A stretch of 59,403 nucleotides of DNA from Scytonema sp. RU_4_4 (GTDB taxonomy: Bacteria > Cyanobacteriota > Cyanobacteriia > Cyanobacteriales > Nostocaceae): positions 1 through 59,403 of the forward strand of contig JAAUSC010000012.1 in NCBI GenBank assembly GCA_012031965.1. The letters are read 5' to 3'. Every line of letters starts with the position of its first letter. Position 1 is the first letter of the stretch. Below are positions 1-10,010 of the stretch, piece after piece. A model generated the notes under the pieces. That model was not told the DNA's origin. It was given only the letters and a program-made list of their open reading frames with translations, and did not search any database. A program made the translations under genes and the position numbers.

Positions 1-1203
1 GTTTGGGTGTCAACATATCTATCGGTTTGTTTCTCTTGCAAACTCTTGCAGGTTTTCCACTTTCTCTATTCTTTAATGTACCTGTGCTATTTCCCCTGAG
101 TGCTTTTTCAGCGATTGTCTTTTTTAATTGGTGCGGGAGCAGGTTCTCATACTGCGGTTATGCAACGGCAAATGAAGTTTAAAGAGCTAGCTATCTGTGA
201 TGGTTTTGCCAACTTTGCACGAGTTGGTGGTGCGACCTTTTGTGCTTTCTTTGGAGGAGGAGTCTGGTCTTTTGCTGTTGGAGAAGTGGCGATGGCGTTG
301 GTAGATAGCTTGCTCAAGCGTTCCTTCAGTGGATACCGTTTCGCTTACAGTTTCAAACTAGATCCAGTTGCTGTCGGTGAGGTGAGAAAATTCATTGCCG
401 GAATTCTTGGGAGTAACGTTGCTGTTGCTATAAATACAAATGCTGACAATTTGACTATCGGCAGATTGCTCGGTACACAAGCGCTTGGATATTACAACCT
501 GGCTTACCAACTAGCAATGATGCCCGTATATGCCCTATCACAAGTTAATCGAGTGATTTTTTCAGTGCTGTCGCAGCAAGACAATGAGGGTAAGAAGGTT
601 TATCTTTGTCGGGCATTGGAAATGTATGCTGTGCTTTTTGCTCCAATCTACTCTGTGGCGCTGGTCGTAGCACCCTGGATCATTCCTTTAGTATATGGTC
701 GAGCTTGGGTAGATGCCGTGAGTCTGTTCCAAATTATCCTCATTTTTGCCTATGCTAGAGGGTTCATGGCGATTCTGGGAACTACCCTAACTGCTTTAGA
801 CAAACCTGTAACAAATGCAGTGATCAACTGGGCGTTAGTGCCAATTTCTGTTGCTTCCTATTTTCTCGGAGCCACTTTAGGAGGAACTCAAGGAGTTGCG
901 ATCGCTGTTGCATTAGTGATGGGAGTTGGTGCAAGCATTTGGTTCTGGCTGGCAACTTGTCGTGCTGCTGGGTGGAAAATCGAACTTCTGATTCAGTCAA
1001 TCTTATTGCCAAATTTTACAATTAGTCTTGCATTATTGCTAACATTTACTATTCCTTTTCCCGAGCATCTACGTGCTTATATGCAACCAGTTATTCTCGT
1101 TTTGCTTTACGCAGTAGCTCTGTCTATTTTTTCTAAAGGTCGTATTCCTTCTCTGTTAATGGGTATAGTTAAGCTCTCTTTGAAGAAAGGGGGCAATCAA
1201 TAA
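1..1203 (+). pseudogene. Wzx-like polysaccharide flippase, 5' truncated and frameshifted
   Basis: Multi-spanning MOP/PST-family flippase that would move undecaprenyl-linked oligosaccharide across the inner membrane. The gene enters from outside the window. Bases 3-119 in frame 3 encode a hydrophobic flippase-like stretch; from about 126 frame 1 continues with GAGAGSHTAVMQRQMKFKEL, the usual segment before the next helix group. The frames differ by one base at a run of six T (120-125); five T would join them. About eight further hydrophobic helices follow, and the product ends in a basic tail. The open frame from the GTG at 100 is probably not a true start. The next gene begins 2 bases after the stop, so they are likely co-transcribed. 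Family call is by overall pattern; frameshift versus sequencing error is unresolved. Confidence 0.75.
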
Positions 1204-1205
1204 AA

Positions 1206-2315
1206 ATGACAGAACATTTATCTCATCGTTCATCATCACTAGAACCATCATCTCACCAAATATCAGGTAGGCTATTCTCGCTTGATTTACTAAAAGCAAT
1301 GAGTATGACAGCAGTAGTCTCCTTTCACTCAATTATTGTACCAAAGACAAGCTATGCAGCTAGTCAACTATCTATAGATTTGCTCTTTTCCCCCTTGAGA
1401 TTCTGTGTTCCAGTCTTTTTGACAATTTCTTTTTTACTCTTTGAAAGAGGGTTAGCTAAACATACAGGTTCTAATTGGTCTGCAATTCAAAAGCGTCTGA
1501 TGCGTCTTTTAATCCCAACTCTATTCTGGTTCAGTATAACAGCATTACTAAAGTTCCTAAATGGAAACTCTTGGTTTGAAGTAATAGGGATGATACTGAC
1601 AGGGGAAATATTTACAGGTGCTTACTATCTGATCGTACTACTACAGTTTCTCCCAGTCTTTATTCTGTTGAGACGCTTGTTTATTAAGCTACCGAATGTT
1701 GTGTTAACAATATTGCTTCAGGGATTTATTTTTCTGTACATCTATGCCATTCCATCAAGTCCGTATCATGACCAGATACTTTTGGTACTTAGGACAATAG
1801 ATAGACCTTTATTCATGTATTGGTTTGTGTATATGGCATTGGGTGTGTTTTTATGGGAACATTGGTCATTAATAGTCAAAATTTCACAGCAAATAAATAT
1901 ACGTTTAAAAATTATTTTATTTCTATCATACTGTCTCATTCAAATGTTTGAATTCTACTGGTTTTTTAGGAGATTTAGAGGAGAAATACCACCTTTTGAT
2001 TATGTCATGTTTTCTTGCCTATTAAGTGTATTTATTATGGTTTTATGCTTTGCATCTATTCAGGAAAATCAATTTCCTTCATTCTTCAGGAGGATAGTTT
2101 CAACTATATCAAAGTATAGTCTAGGTATTTTTTGTATCAATGGCGTTCTCTCTCAAATACTTATTTCAATAGGTATCCGCTTGTTTAGTGAAGCTACATT
2201 TAGCCTTCCTGAAATTCTCATTTTGAAACTTATAGTTTGGATATTACTGCTGGGTACGTCTCTGGGTTTATCTATATTGCTAGATCGTATTGGACTTGGC
2301 TCAGTTGTTCGCTAA
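1206..2315 (+). CDS. Membrane acyltransferase, AT3 family
   Basis: Integral membrane O-acyltransferase of 369 residues with about ten hydrophobic helices. The first helix carries LDLLKAMSMTAVVSFHS (about residues 26-42), the acyltransferase-3 signature with its conserved His. The family adds acetyl or other acyl groups to cell-surface polysaccharides, which fits its place directly behind a flippase and opposite fcl/gmd. The start is the first ATG after the flippase stop. Composition is more AT-rich than the neighbours, as is common in surface-sugar genes that are exchanged laterally. The sugar substrate cannot be read from the sequence. Confidence 0.8.
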   Translation: MTEHLSHRSSSLEPSSHQISGRLFSLDLLKAMSMTAVVSFHSIIVPKTSYAASQLSIDLLFSPLRFCVPVFLTISFLLFERGLAKHTGSNWSAIQKRLMRLLIPTLFWFSITALLKFLNGNSWFEVIGMILTGEIFTGAYYLIVLLQFLPVFILLRRLFIKLPNVVLTILLQGFIFLYIYAIPSSPYHDQILLVLRTIDRPLFMYWFVYMALGVFLWEHWSLIVKISQQINIRLKIILFLSYCLIQMFEFYWFFRRFRGEIPPFDYVMFSCLLSVFIMVLCFASIQENQFPSFFRRIVSTISKYSLGIFCINGVLSQILISIGIRLFSEATFSLPEILILKLIVWILLLGTSLGLSILLDRIGLGSVVR

Positions 2316-2351
2316 CAGATGTAAGTAGAGCATATGCCCTACCTACAAAAA

Positions 2352-3296
2352 CTAAGCAGCGTTTTTACGCCACCACTCAATCGTATTCTTCAACCCTTGC
2401 TTGAAATCCACTTGAGCAGTGAAACCAAAGGCAATATGCGCTCGTTCGGTATCTAAACAGCGGCGCGGTTGACCGTTGGGTTTGTCGGTTTCCCACACAA
2501 TTTCGCCGTCAAACTCCATCAATTCACAAATGAGATTGATTAAGTCACGGATGGAGATTTCATAACCTGTTCCCAAGTTAACGGGTTCAGGATCGTTGTA
2601 TGATTGAGTCCCCATGACAATACCCAGCGCTGCGTCTTCTGAATACAGAAACTCGCGAGTTGGACTACCATCGCCCCAAACTGGGATTTTCTTCTCTCCC
2701 TTTATTTGTGCTTCATGCACTTTACGAATCAGCGCAGGAATGACGTGAGAACTTCTGGGATCAAAGTTATCTTCTGGTCCGTATAGATTGACAGGTAGCA
2801 GGTAAATGCCATTAAAGTCGTATTGCTGGCGATAAGCTTGCAGTTGGACTAAAAGAGCTTTTTTTGCTATTCCGTAGGGGGCGTTGGTTTCCTCTGGATA
2901 GCCATTCCACAGATCATCTTCTTTGAATGGGACTGGGGTAAATTTGGGATAGGCGCAGATGGTACCAACGCAGACAAATTTTTCTACTCCAGCTTGATAA
3001 GATGCATGAATCAACTGAGTTCCCATCATCAAGTTGTCGTAGAATAATTCAGCAGGTTTCTCGCGGTTAAGACCAATACCGCCGACGTGGGCTGCTAAAT
3101 GGATCACAATGTCTTGTTGATCCACTGCTCTTTGGCAATTTTCCAGTGTACGTAAATCGCCAGATCGCGATCGCGGTACTGTAATTTTATTGTGAGCTGC
3201 TCCTGCCTTACATAGCTGGTCTATCACTTGACGCCCCAAAAAACCAGCTCCACCAGTTACGAGAATCCTTTTGTCCTTGAATTCTAAGGCGTTCAT
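2352..3296 (-). CDS. fcl: GDP-L-fucose synthase
   Basis: NADPH-dependent 3,5-epimerase/4-reductase that converts GDP-4-keto-6-deoxymannose to GDP-L-fucose in the cytoplasm. The 314-residue protein has the N-terminal Rossmann motif [10 protein letters not shown], the SDR Tyr-x3-Lys motif in [10 protein letters not shown], and the fucose-synthase segment [21 protein letters not shown] chose the ATG at 3296 ([10 protein letters not shown]) because GAGGA lies just upstream; a longer frame to 3335 would overlap gmd. It sits 22 bases downstream of gmd, the preceding step, so the two form an operon. Confidence 0.93.
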   Translation of the reverse strand: MNALEFKDKRILVTGGAGFLGRQVIDQLCKAGAAHNKITVPRSRSGDLRTLENCQRAVDQQDIVIHLAAHVGGIGLNREKPAELFYDNLMMGTQLIHASYQAGVEKFVCVGTICAYPKFTPVPFKEDDLWNGYPEETNAPYGIAKKALLVQLQAYRQQYDFNGIYLLPVNLYGPEDNFDPRSSHVIPALIRKVHEAQIKGEKKIPVWGDGSPTREFLYSEDAALGIVMGTQSYNDPEPVNLGTGYEISIRDLINLICELMEFDGEIVWETDKPNGQPRRCLDTERAHIAFGFTAQVDFKQGLKNTIEWWRKNAA

Positions 3297-3318
3297 ATTT
3301 TTTCCTCGTCGGTGTACA

Positions 3319-4398
3319 TCACAGATGGAGCGCACCCAATTCTTGGCGAATCATAGCATTATCATTGAGGACTTTTGCGACTTTACCATTTGGTGAAGTC
3401 AGTCCCAATGCTTGAAGGTCAGCTTCTACCATAATGGCGACCAGTTGCTCAAATGTTACCGATGGTTTCCAACCCAACTTTTGCTGCGCCTTAGTAGAAT
3501 CGCCAATTAACAAGTCTACCTCTGCTGGACGAAGATAGCGCTCGTCAAATTCCACGTAGTCTTCACAGTTAAGGTTGACATAACCAAACGCTAGTTCAAG
3601 AAACTCTCGTACAGTATGGGTTTCACCTGTAGCAATGACGTAATCGTCAGGCTGATCGTGCTGAAGCATCAAGCACATTGCCTTGACGTAATCCTTAGCA
3701 TAGCCCCAGTCTCGCTTGGCATCAAGATTACCCATGTAAAGTTTTTTCTGTTTGCCAGCAACAATTCTGGCAACTGCCATGGTAATCTTACGCGTGACAA
3801 ACGTTTCACCTCGTCTCGGTGATTCATGGTTAAAAAGTATGCCATTACAAGCGAACATTCCGTAGGATTCACGGTAATTGACTGTTTGCCAATGAGCGTA
3901 AACCTTAGCACAAGCATAAGGACTACGGGGGTAAAATGGTGTGGTTTCTTTCTGTGGGATGTCTTGTACCAAACCAAACATTTCCGAAGAACCTGCTTGG
4001 TAGAACCGCACCTGAATACCTGTGCGATGCTGGTAGTCACGAATTGCTTCTAACAAACGCAGCGTTCCCATCCCTACTGAATCGACTGTGTATTCAGGAG
4101 AATCAAAGCTTACTCGTACATGGGATTGAGCACCCAGATTGTAAATTTCTACTGGCTGGACTTCCTCTAGAATGCGGCGCAACGTGGTACCATCCGTCAA
4201 GTCGCCATAGTGTAAAAATAACCGCACTCCCTCCTTGTGAGGATCTTCATAAATATGATCTATGCGATCAGTGTTGAAGGTAGATGTCCGGCGTATTATA
4301 CCATGAACTTCATATTCTTGCTCTAGCAAAAACTCACTCAGATATGAACCATCTTGACCGGTAATACCAGTGATCAACGCTCGCTTCTTTTGCGTCAT
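3319..4398 (-). CDS. gmd: GDP-mannose 4,6-dehydratase
   Basis: First step of GDP-fucose synthesis: GDP-D-mannose to GDP-4-keto-6-deoxy-D-mannose, with bound NADP+. The 359-residue protein has the motif [16 protein letters not shown] at the N terminus, [27 protein letters not shown], and the catalytic Tyr-x3-Lys in [15 protein letters not shown]. Length is normal for the family. It is first in a gmd-fcl operon. The upstream gap is about 490 bases and probably holds the promoter. GDP-fucose is likely used by the glycosyltransferases of this locus. Confidence 0.95.
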   Translation of the reverse strand: MTQKKRALITGITGQDGSYLSEFLLEQEYEVHGIIRRTSTFNTDRIDHIYEDPHKEGVRLFLHYGDLTDGTTLRRILEEVQPVEIYNLGAQSHVRVSFDSPEYTVDSVGMGTLRLLEAIRDYQHRTGIQVRFYQAGSSEMFGLVQDIPQKETTPFYPRSPYACAKVYAHWQTVNYRESYGMFACNGILFNHESPRRGETFVTRKITMAVARIVAGKQKKLYMGNLDAKRDWGYAKDYVKAMCLMLQHDQPDDYVIATGETHTVREFLELAFGYVNLNCEDYVEFDERYLRPAEVDLLIGDSTKAQQKLGWKPSVTFEQLVAIMVEADLQALGLTSPNGKVAKVLNDNAMIRQELGALHL

Positions 4399-4891
4399 GC
4401 TTTAATTATCCCTTGTCGTTACTGAAATAGATAAACACTACAGGCGATCTGGTACAACCTAGGAGGTACTTAATTCAATTTCCCAACGGGAAATTTAGGA
4501 GTTCTACTTGCAGTTCAACGGATTGATATGTGTAAATCTGCCAATCTATTAGTTTACAGCAAGATTTTTTACCCTATCTAGATTGTTCTACCTTATTTTG
4601 TAATTTTTTTTTGCTTTATCAAAACTTTATACACATTGAGCCTATTTTAAAATAATTTTAAAACTAGTGAGAATTCACCTGAAGTACCTATCGACCATCA
4701 AGTCAGTCATCAAATTGCCACCTAGCGACAATTTATCATGAAAAATTCGTAATTCATAATGACGACTTCAATTACGAATTACGAATTATCAATCATGAGT
4801 TCACAGTCGCGCATTTAATTTGCAATCGCAAAACGACTAGAATTCTCTTTCCCATTAGCTTATCAATTTCAAATTTTTCTTCTTGAATTGT
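4399..4891. other. Gene-free gap with an AT-rich inverted repeat
   Basis: Spacer between gmd and the sugar transferase, both on the minus strand. It is AT-rich, with several T and A runs around 4560-4660. An 11-base inverted repeat, AATTCGTAATT (4744-4754) and AATTACGAATT (4770-4780), followed by another ACGAATT copy, looks like a short tandem-repeat element. It may also hold the gmd promoter, but I could not place boxes with confidence. Confidence 0.5.
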
Positions 4892-5860
4892 TTAGTATGC
4901 TCCATTATTTTTGGGCATAATGACAACGCCAATGGTTTTAAAAATTATCCACAAATCTAACCAAAAATTTCTGAATTTGGCGTAATGCAAGTCTATTTGA
5001 ACCCGTCGCGGATAAGGAATATCGTTACGTCCAGAGACTTGCCACAATCCAGTAATTCCTGGTTGGATAGTTAAAATCTGATCTATGTGACAACCATACT
5101 TAGGTAACTCCTCTGCTACTAGAGGTCTTGGACCGACGACACTCATGTCTCCTTTTAAAACATTCCAGAACTGAGGAAATTCATCCAAGCTAGTCATTCG
5201 CAAAAAACGACCTATTTTCGTAATTCGCGGGTCATGCTTGAGCTTAAAATTCGCCTCAAATTCTTGCCGCATATGAGGAGATGTTTCCATCATTTGCACG
5301 AGAACTTCGTCGGCATTGGTTACCATTGTTCGGAACTTAATACAATTAAAGGGTTTGAAATTTTTCCCAACCCGTTCCTGTATATAAAAAATTGGACCTT
5401 CTGAACTGAAAGCAATCAGCAAGACCAAAATTAAGTACACAGGGGAGAACAGAATTAGTACCGATAGCGAAAAGAATATATCGAATAGTCGCTTGGTAAA
5501 CTCTCCGTTTAAAACCCGAAAAGACAGACCTTTGGTTTGAACTTTAGGTGTCTTTTTCTGTTGACCGCGTTTGAAGAAAAGCCGTGTTCGTCTGTATGTC
5601 GCTGAGGAGTTTGTCTCAGCAACACTAGCTCGTTTCCAGGGCAATAAGGCAGCCACATTCGTTGCAGTTGGGCGTAAAGACGCTCTATGCGGTTTTGCAG
5701 AGCGTAGCGCCTTAAAGGGCGATCTCCCGCTCAACGGTAACCTCACTGCAGTTAGTTGTGTCCGTCCTTCAGACGGGCTGACGCTGCTGGAAAAACAGCG
5801 CCCAGTACCGGGCTTACTACGCGATCGCTTCCCGGAGAGGAGTGAGCTCTGGGCAGTCAT
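4892..5860 (-). CDS. Initiating sugar-phosphate transferase with repeat-derived N terminus
   Basis: Polyprenyl-phosphate sugar-1-phosphate transferase that starts exopolysaccharide repeat synthesis at the inner membrane. Signs are: KRLFDIFFSLSVLILFSP (membrane re-entrant helix), ERVGKNFKPFNCIKFRTM, TKIGRFLRMTSLDEFPQFWN, GDMSVVGPRPL and PGITGLWQVSGR, all in family order. The ATG at 5860 is chosen because AAGGAG precedes it. Roughly residues 10-90 are encoded by a GC-rich interspersed repeat (about 5620-5850) containing a HIP1 site and small palindromes. This stretch is rich in Ser, Arg and Pro and unlike the family, but the frame stays open. The catalytic part is intact, so the enzyme is probably active. 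The donor sugar is unknown. Confidence 0.88.
   Translation of the reverse strand: MTAQSSLLSGKRSRSKPGTGRCFSSSVSPSEGRTQLTAVRLPLSGRSPFKALRSAKPHRASLRPTATNVAALLPWKRASVAETNSSATYRRTRLFFKRGQQKKTPKVQTKGLSFRVLNGEFTKRLFDIFFSLSVLILFSPVYLILVLLIAFSSEGPIFYIQERVGKNFKPFNCIKFRTMVTNADEVLVQMMETSPHMRQEFEANFKLKHDPRITKIGRFLRMTSLDEFPQFWNVLKGDMSVVGPRPLVAEELPKYGCHIDQILTIQPGITGLWQVSGRNDIPYPRRVQIDLHYAKFRNFWLDLWIIFKTIGVVIMPKNNGAY
5620..5850. repeat. GC-rich interspersed repeat inside the sugar transferase gene
   Basis: The stretch contains small palindromes (for example GTCCGTCCTTCAGACGGGC), GCGATCGC, and a segment CTTCCCGGAGAGGAGTGAGC of a kind I associate with repeats in Nostocales genomes. Its translation has no resemblance to the enzyme family. 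It appears to be an in-frame insertion between the ribosome-binding site with the first codons and the conserved core. Boundaries are approximate. Confidence 0.6.
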
Positions 5861-5959
5861 CATACTCCTTAACAATCCACACCACACATAGTCCCAATCT
5901 TAAAGCCAAAAGGAGGTGCTTCTGGGGGCAAATTTCCAAAAGCCTGTAAAACAAAACCA

Positions 5960-7216
5960 TCAATCAGGTGATGGTCTTTCTTGTATACACTTATTTAGAA
6001 AGTCAAGGTAGCGCTGTGCAAACATTTGTGAGGAAAATTGAGCAGTATGCACTTGTGCGTACTCAGGATTAAATTTTCCTTGATAAGTTTCAAAATTTTT
6101 TATTGCGTCTACCAATGCCTCCTCTGTTTGCTTCTTGAAGAAGATACCTGTTCCTTGTTCGCCATGTTCACGAATATCTCGCACAGTTTCCAAAGCACCG
6201 CCTGCACCGTATGCGATGACAGGAGTGCCGCAAGCTTGCGCTTCCACTAAAGCAATGCCAAAATCTTCACAAGCTGCATAGACAAAGCCTTTGGCATTAG
6301 CCATATATTTTTTTACCACATCATCGGGTTGCCACCCGAGTATTTGTATATTCGATTCTGCTATCCTCCGAATTTTTTTCATCTCTGGTCCTGTTCCAAT
6401 TACTACTAAAGGTAGTTGCAATTTATTAAAAGCCCTGACTATTAAAGATACTTGTTTGTAACTGACTAGCCGGGAAACGGTTAGATAAAAATCTTCTTTT
6501 TGAGGCAAGAAAGGAAGATTCTCGATATTAACTGGCGGGTAAATGACTGTGGCTTCTCTTCGATAGCAACGCCAAATACGACGAGCAGTATGTTTTGAGT
6601 TAGCAATAAAGTAATCAACACGATTGGCTGTCAAGACATCCCACTGACGTAGACGATGCAGTAAATACCGCGCCATCCACCCAGCTAAACCACTTTCCAA
6701 CTTGCTTTCCCGAAGATAATCGAAAGTCAAGTCCCAAGCGTAGCGCATGGGGCTATGACAGTAGCAAATATGTAACTGTTCAGGAGTGGTTAAAACTCCT
6801 TTTGCAACAGCGTGGGATGAAGACAAAATCACGTCATACGCCCGTAAATCTAACTGTTCGATTGCTAATGGCAACAAAGGTAAATATTTTTGTACACCAT
6901 TACGGGCAAAAGGGAAGTACTGAAGAAACGTTGCGCCAATCTTCCTCTGGTATAAGTAACTTTCTGGGTTACTGGATTCAAAATCGATGAGGGCGTACAA
7001 ATCGGCATCAACGTGGTTGAGAATTTCTCGCACAACGAGTTCTGAACCACCAGTGGCTTTGGGTGTCAGCCATTCATGAACAAAGGCACATTTCAAAGGC
7101 ACAGCTAACTGTAGTTGGTAGAGAACACGCAAGGTGGAAGTTAGAGGTTGGTTAACTGAAACTTTCCTGTTGAATGAATGGGAAACGCCCCACTTGCTGC
7201 TAAAGACGTAATCCAA
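5960..7216 (-). CDS. Glycosyltransferase family 4
   Basis: GT-B fold retaining glycosyltransferase of up to 418 residues. The N-terminal domain begins with CAFVHEWLTPKATGGSE. The C-terminal donor-binding domain shows VIGTGPEMKKIRR and the EX7E motif in CEDFGIALVEAQACGTPVIA. The true start is uncertain: the first ~40 residues upstream of CAFVHEW are atypical, and a GTG at 7102 just before the conserved part is possible. It is likely to add a sugar to the polysaccharide whose synthesis begins with the neighbouring sugar-phosphate transferase, which lies 99 bases downstream on the same strand. Sugar specificity cannot be told. Confidence 0.85.
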   Translation of the reverse strand: MDYVFSSKWGVSHSFNRKVSVNQPLTSTLRVLYQLQLAVPLKCAFVHEWLTPKATGGSELVVREILNHVDADLYALIDFESSNPESYLYQRKIGATFLQYFPFARNGVQKYLPLLPLAIEQLDLRAYDVILSSSHAVAKGVLTTPEQLHICYCHSPMRYAWDLTFDYLRESKLESGLAGWMARYLLHRLRQWDVLTANRVDYFIANSKHTARRIWRCYRREATVIYPPVNIENLPFLPQKEDFYLTVSRLVSYKQVSLIVRAFNKLQLPLVVIGTGPEMKKIRRIAESNIQILGWQPDDVVKKYMANAKGFVYAACEDFGIALVEAQACGTPVIAYGAGGALETVRDIREHGEQGTGIFFKKQTEEALVDAIKNFETYQGKFNPEYAQVHTAQFSSQMFAQRYLDFLNKCIQERPSPD

Positions 7217-7392
7217 TTCTTGGAGGTTCCTGCAGAATACCGCAAACTGATAACCTCAAGATAGGGACAGAGTACTAAGTATTGGGTTCTAGGTACTAGG
7301 AATTTTTTCAATTCCTAACCCCTAGTACAACGGGCGCGGAAATCAACATACCATTTGACAAAATATCAAAAGCCCAAAACACAAAGGCTTTT

Positions 7393-7450
7393 GAATGTTA
7401 GCGCAGCGTGCCGTAGGCAGCGAATGTTAGCGCAGCGTGCCGCAGGCAGC
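7393..7450. repeat. Tandem 29-bp repeat, two copies
   Basis: Two head-to-tail 29-base copies, 7393-7421 and 7422-7450, differ at a single base (CCGTAGGC versus CCGCAGGC). The unit includes TTAGCGCAGCGTGCCG. It lies in the leader of the CSP41-like gene, and the frame stays open through it. Confidence 0.9.
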
Positions 7451-7501
7451 GAATTCCGCAAAGTGGTACTAGTCTCTTCATCAAACAACTTAAGATCGGG
7501 A

Positions 7502-8443
7502 ATGAGTATGCGAATTCTAATTATGGGTGGTACGCGGTTCATTGGTGTCTACCTAACTAAACTATTGATAGAACAAGGACATGAAGTTGTACTGTTTAAT
7601 CGTGGTAATCGTCCTGCACCTGTCGAGGGGGTAGGACAAATATGCGGCGATCGCACCGATGCTGTCCAGTTAAAAGAAAAATTATTAAAAGAAAATTTTG
7701 ATGCCATTTTTGACAATAACGGACGTGAACTTACTGATACTCAACCATTAGCAGAAATTTTTCAAGACCGTGTAGAACATTTTGTGTACATGAGTTCTGC
7801 GGGGGTGTATCTCAAATCAGACCAAATGCCTCATGTGGAAGGGGATACCATCGATCCAAAAAGTCGTCACCTAGGTAAGCATGAAACGGAAGTTTACTTA
7901 ACGCAACAGGGATTGCCCTTTACCTCAATTCGTCCCACCTATATTTACGGTCCTCAGAACTATAACGATTTAGAGGCTTGGTTTTTTGACAGAATTTTGC
8001 GTAAGCGTCCCATTCCTATCCCCGGAAACGGCTTACATATAACCCAATTCGGTCATGTCAAAGACTTAGCAACAGCAATGTCCAAAGTTCTGGGCAATTC
8101 TACAGCGCTTAGACAAGTGTACAACGTGTCTGGCGATCGCTTCGTCACTTTTGATGGTTTAGCCCGTGCCTGTGCTGTTGCTGCTGGCAAATCTCTTGAT
8201 GAGATAAAAATCGTGCATTACGAGCCGAAAAAATTTGATTTCGGCAAGCGCAAAGCTTTTCCCTTGAGGGTGCAGCACTTCTTTGCCTCGGTAAATAAAG
8301 CAAAAACAGAGTTAAACTGGCAGCCTGAGTATGATTTAATTTCTGGGCTAAAAGACTCCTTAGAAAAGGATTATCTTGCCTCTGGGCGAGATAAAGCAGA
8401 AGTTGATTTTTCTATGGATGAAGAGATTTTGCAGTCTCTTTAG
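7502..8443 (+). CDS. NAD-dependent epimerase/dehydratase, CSP41-like
   Basis: Extended short-chain dehydrogenase of 313 residues, close to the cyanobacterial/plastid CSP41 type. Rossmann motif RILIMGGTRFIGVYLTKLL is at the N terminus, then FDNNGRELTDTQPLAE, VYMSSAGVYLKSDQMPHVEG and SIRPTYIYGPQNY. In the CSP41 branch the classical catalytic Tyr-x3-Lys is often altered, and plant members bind RNA and ribosomes. I see no clear YxxxK here. I chose ATG 7502 (or 7508) because upstream codons are read through the 29-bp tandem repeat and a low-similarity leader. It may be a conserved RNA-related housekeeping protein rather than part of the sugar cluster. Confidence 0.8.
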   Translation: MSMRILIMGGTRFIGVYLTKLLIEQGHEVVLFNRGNRPAPVEGVGQICGDRTDAVQLKEKLLKENFDAIFDNNGRELTDTQPLAEIFQDRVEHFVYMSSAGVYLKSDQMPHVEGDTIDPKSRHLGKHETEVYLTQQGLPFTSIRPTYIYGPQNYNDLEAWFFDRILRKRPIPIPGNGLHITQFGHVKDLATAMSKVLGNSTALRQVYNVSGDRFVTFDGLARACAVAAGKSLDEIKIVHYEPKKFDFGKRKAFPLRVQHFFASVNKAKTELNWQPEYDLISGLKDSLEKDYLASGRDKAEVDFSMDEEILQSL

Positions 8444-8491
8444 ATTCTGTGTTAAAGCAAAACAGATGAGATTCTCTAGTCTCAGCTTAAA

Positions 8492-8512
8492 GGGCACGCG
8501 CTCAGCGTGCCC
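8492..8512 (+). terminator. Hairpin after the CSP41-like gene
   Basis: A perfect 8-bp stem, GGGCACGC/GCGTGCCC, with a 5-base loop, lies 49 bases after the stop. No T run follows. It could act as a factor-independent stop or an RNA stabiliser, or be a small palindromic repeat. Confidence 0.5.
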
Positions 8513-8783
8513 ATAAGCGGTATCTTCAGGAACACCTGAAATAGATCTACCAGCGCTTGAAAAATCATAAATGCTACACTTGTACTTAAGTTTAGAATCA
8601 AAGTTTGTATGGTACGCAACCTAGCAGCGAATATGAAATTATACTTTTTTATACCTTGTGCAAAAAAAAATCGGTATTTACTTAATCTGACATTTTTTTA
8701 GTAACGAGTCATTATTGTCTTTCATTGAATTTGCTGGTAAAAGATTAAACAAAGACACAATTAATAAGCATCTGCTCTTGAAT

Positions 8784-10010
8784 ATGTCTCGCACAATCAA
8801 TATCCAATTGCGAAGCAACCTGCTGATTTTATTTGCAGCAGGTTTGTTATTCTGGTCCAGCATGGCTTCGTTGCTGCCAACGCTACCACTGTATATTGAG
8901 TCTGTGGGCGCAACAAAGCTGCAAATTGGGATTGTGATGGGTAGTTTCGCCATCGGACTGTTGTTCTTTCGCCCTTTGTTAGGACGCTTGGCGGATTGGC
9001 GGGGTCGTAAAATTGTGTTGCTCATTGGTACGCTAGTGGCTGTCATAGCGCCTTTTGGCTACTTGTTCGTCAAATCAATTCCCCTGCTAATAGTACTGCG
9101 TGCTTTTCATGGTATCAGCATCGCTGCTTTCACCACTGGTTTTAATGCGTTGGTGGCTGACATAGCCCCTCTGGAAAAGCGGGGTGAAATCATTGGCTAC
9201 ATGAGCTTGGTTAATCCTATCGGAGTAGCAATTGGACCAGCTTTAGGCGGATATTTGCAAGCCGGAATCGGTAACCAGATTTTATTTCTGATAACTGCTG
9301 AATTAGCTTTTGTGGCGTTTTTGGGTTTGTTGACAATCGTCAATCCACCAGTGGTCACACACCAGCAAGGAGACACCAAAAATAGTCAATTTTGGCAAAT
9401 TTTGTTCAGCCCCAGAGTGAGAACTCCAGCTATTATCATGTTGCTGGTTGGTTTAGCTTTTGGTGCTTTACACATTTTTATCCCGTTGTTCATCAAATCA
9501 ACTGCGGTCAATTTAAATTCAGGGTTGTTTTATACAGCAGCCGCAGTTGCTAGTTTTAGTGTCAGGCTGTTCACTGGGAAGGCAAGCGATCGCTTTGGTC
9601 GTGGTTTATTTATTACTATCAGTCTAGTTTTTTACACGCTGTCACTGTCGCTTTTATGGTTAGCGAACAGTTCTGCTGCTTTCTTGTTTGCAGCAATTAT
9701 TGAGGGGATTGCTTCCGGTACTCTCATTCCCATGATTACGGCTTTGATGGTGGACAGAGCGCACCCTTATGAACGGGGGCGGATATTTGCTATGTGTCTG
9801 ATGGGCTTAGATGTTGGGATTGCGATCGCAGGTCCAGTTCTTGGTTCTGTTGCTGAATATCTTGGCTATAGAAATACGTTTGGTCTATGCGCTGGTTTAA
9901 CATTCTTAAGCATTATCATCTTTGTAACCCTTTCCAGCAAAGACTTGCCTAGTTCCGTGCGCTTTGCTCTTGGGCGCGGTCAAGATGCTTATGCATTGAA
10001 AGACACGTGA
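8784..10010 (+). CDS. MFS transporter
   Basis: Major facilitator superfamily permease of about 408 residues with twelve predicted helices. The loop 2-3 signature GRLADWRGRKIV is present, and the matching loop 8-9 reads GKASDRFGRGLF. The ATG at 8784 (MSRTINIQL) is preferred over a TTG at 8715. Architecture resembles proton-driven drug or sugar efflux pumps, but the substrate cannot be inferred. The gene stands alone between an epimerase and a structured non-coding stretch. Confidence 0.88.
   Translation: MSRTINIQLRSNLLILFAAGLLFWSSMASLLPTLPLYIESVGATKLQIGIVMGSFAIGLLFFRPLLGRLADWRGRKIVLLIGTLVAVIAPFGYLFVKSIPLLIVLRAFHGISIAAFTTGFNALVADIAPLEKRGEIIGYMSLVNPIGVAIGPALGGYLQAGIGNQILFLITAELAFVAFLGLLTIVNPPVVTHQQGDTKNSQFWQILFSPRVRTPAIIMLLVGLAFGALHIFIPLFIKSTAVNLNSGLFYTAAAVASFSVRLFTGKASDRFGRGLFITISLVFYTLSLSLLWLANSSAAFLFAAIIEGIASGTLIPMITALMVDRAHPYERGRIFAMCLMGLDVGIAIAGPVLGSVAEYLGYRNTFGLCAGLTFLSIIIFVTLSSKDLPSSVRFALGRGQDAYALKDT

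Noticed and set aside
100-1203. GTG at 100 as a true start of the flippase
   Set aside because: Family sequence continues upstream in frame 3, so the GTG is only the first start-like codon after the frame break.
3616-4277. Plus-strand frames opposite gmd
   Set aside because: Shadows of a well-conserved gmd frame on the minus strand.
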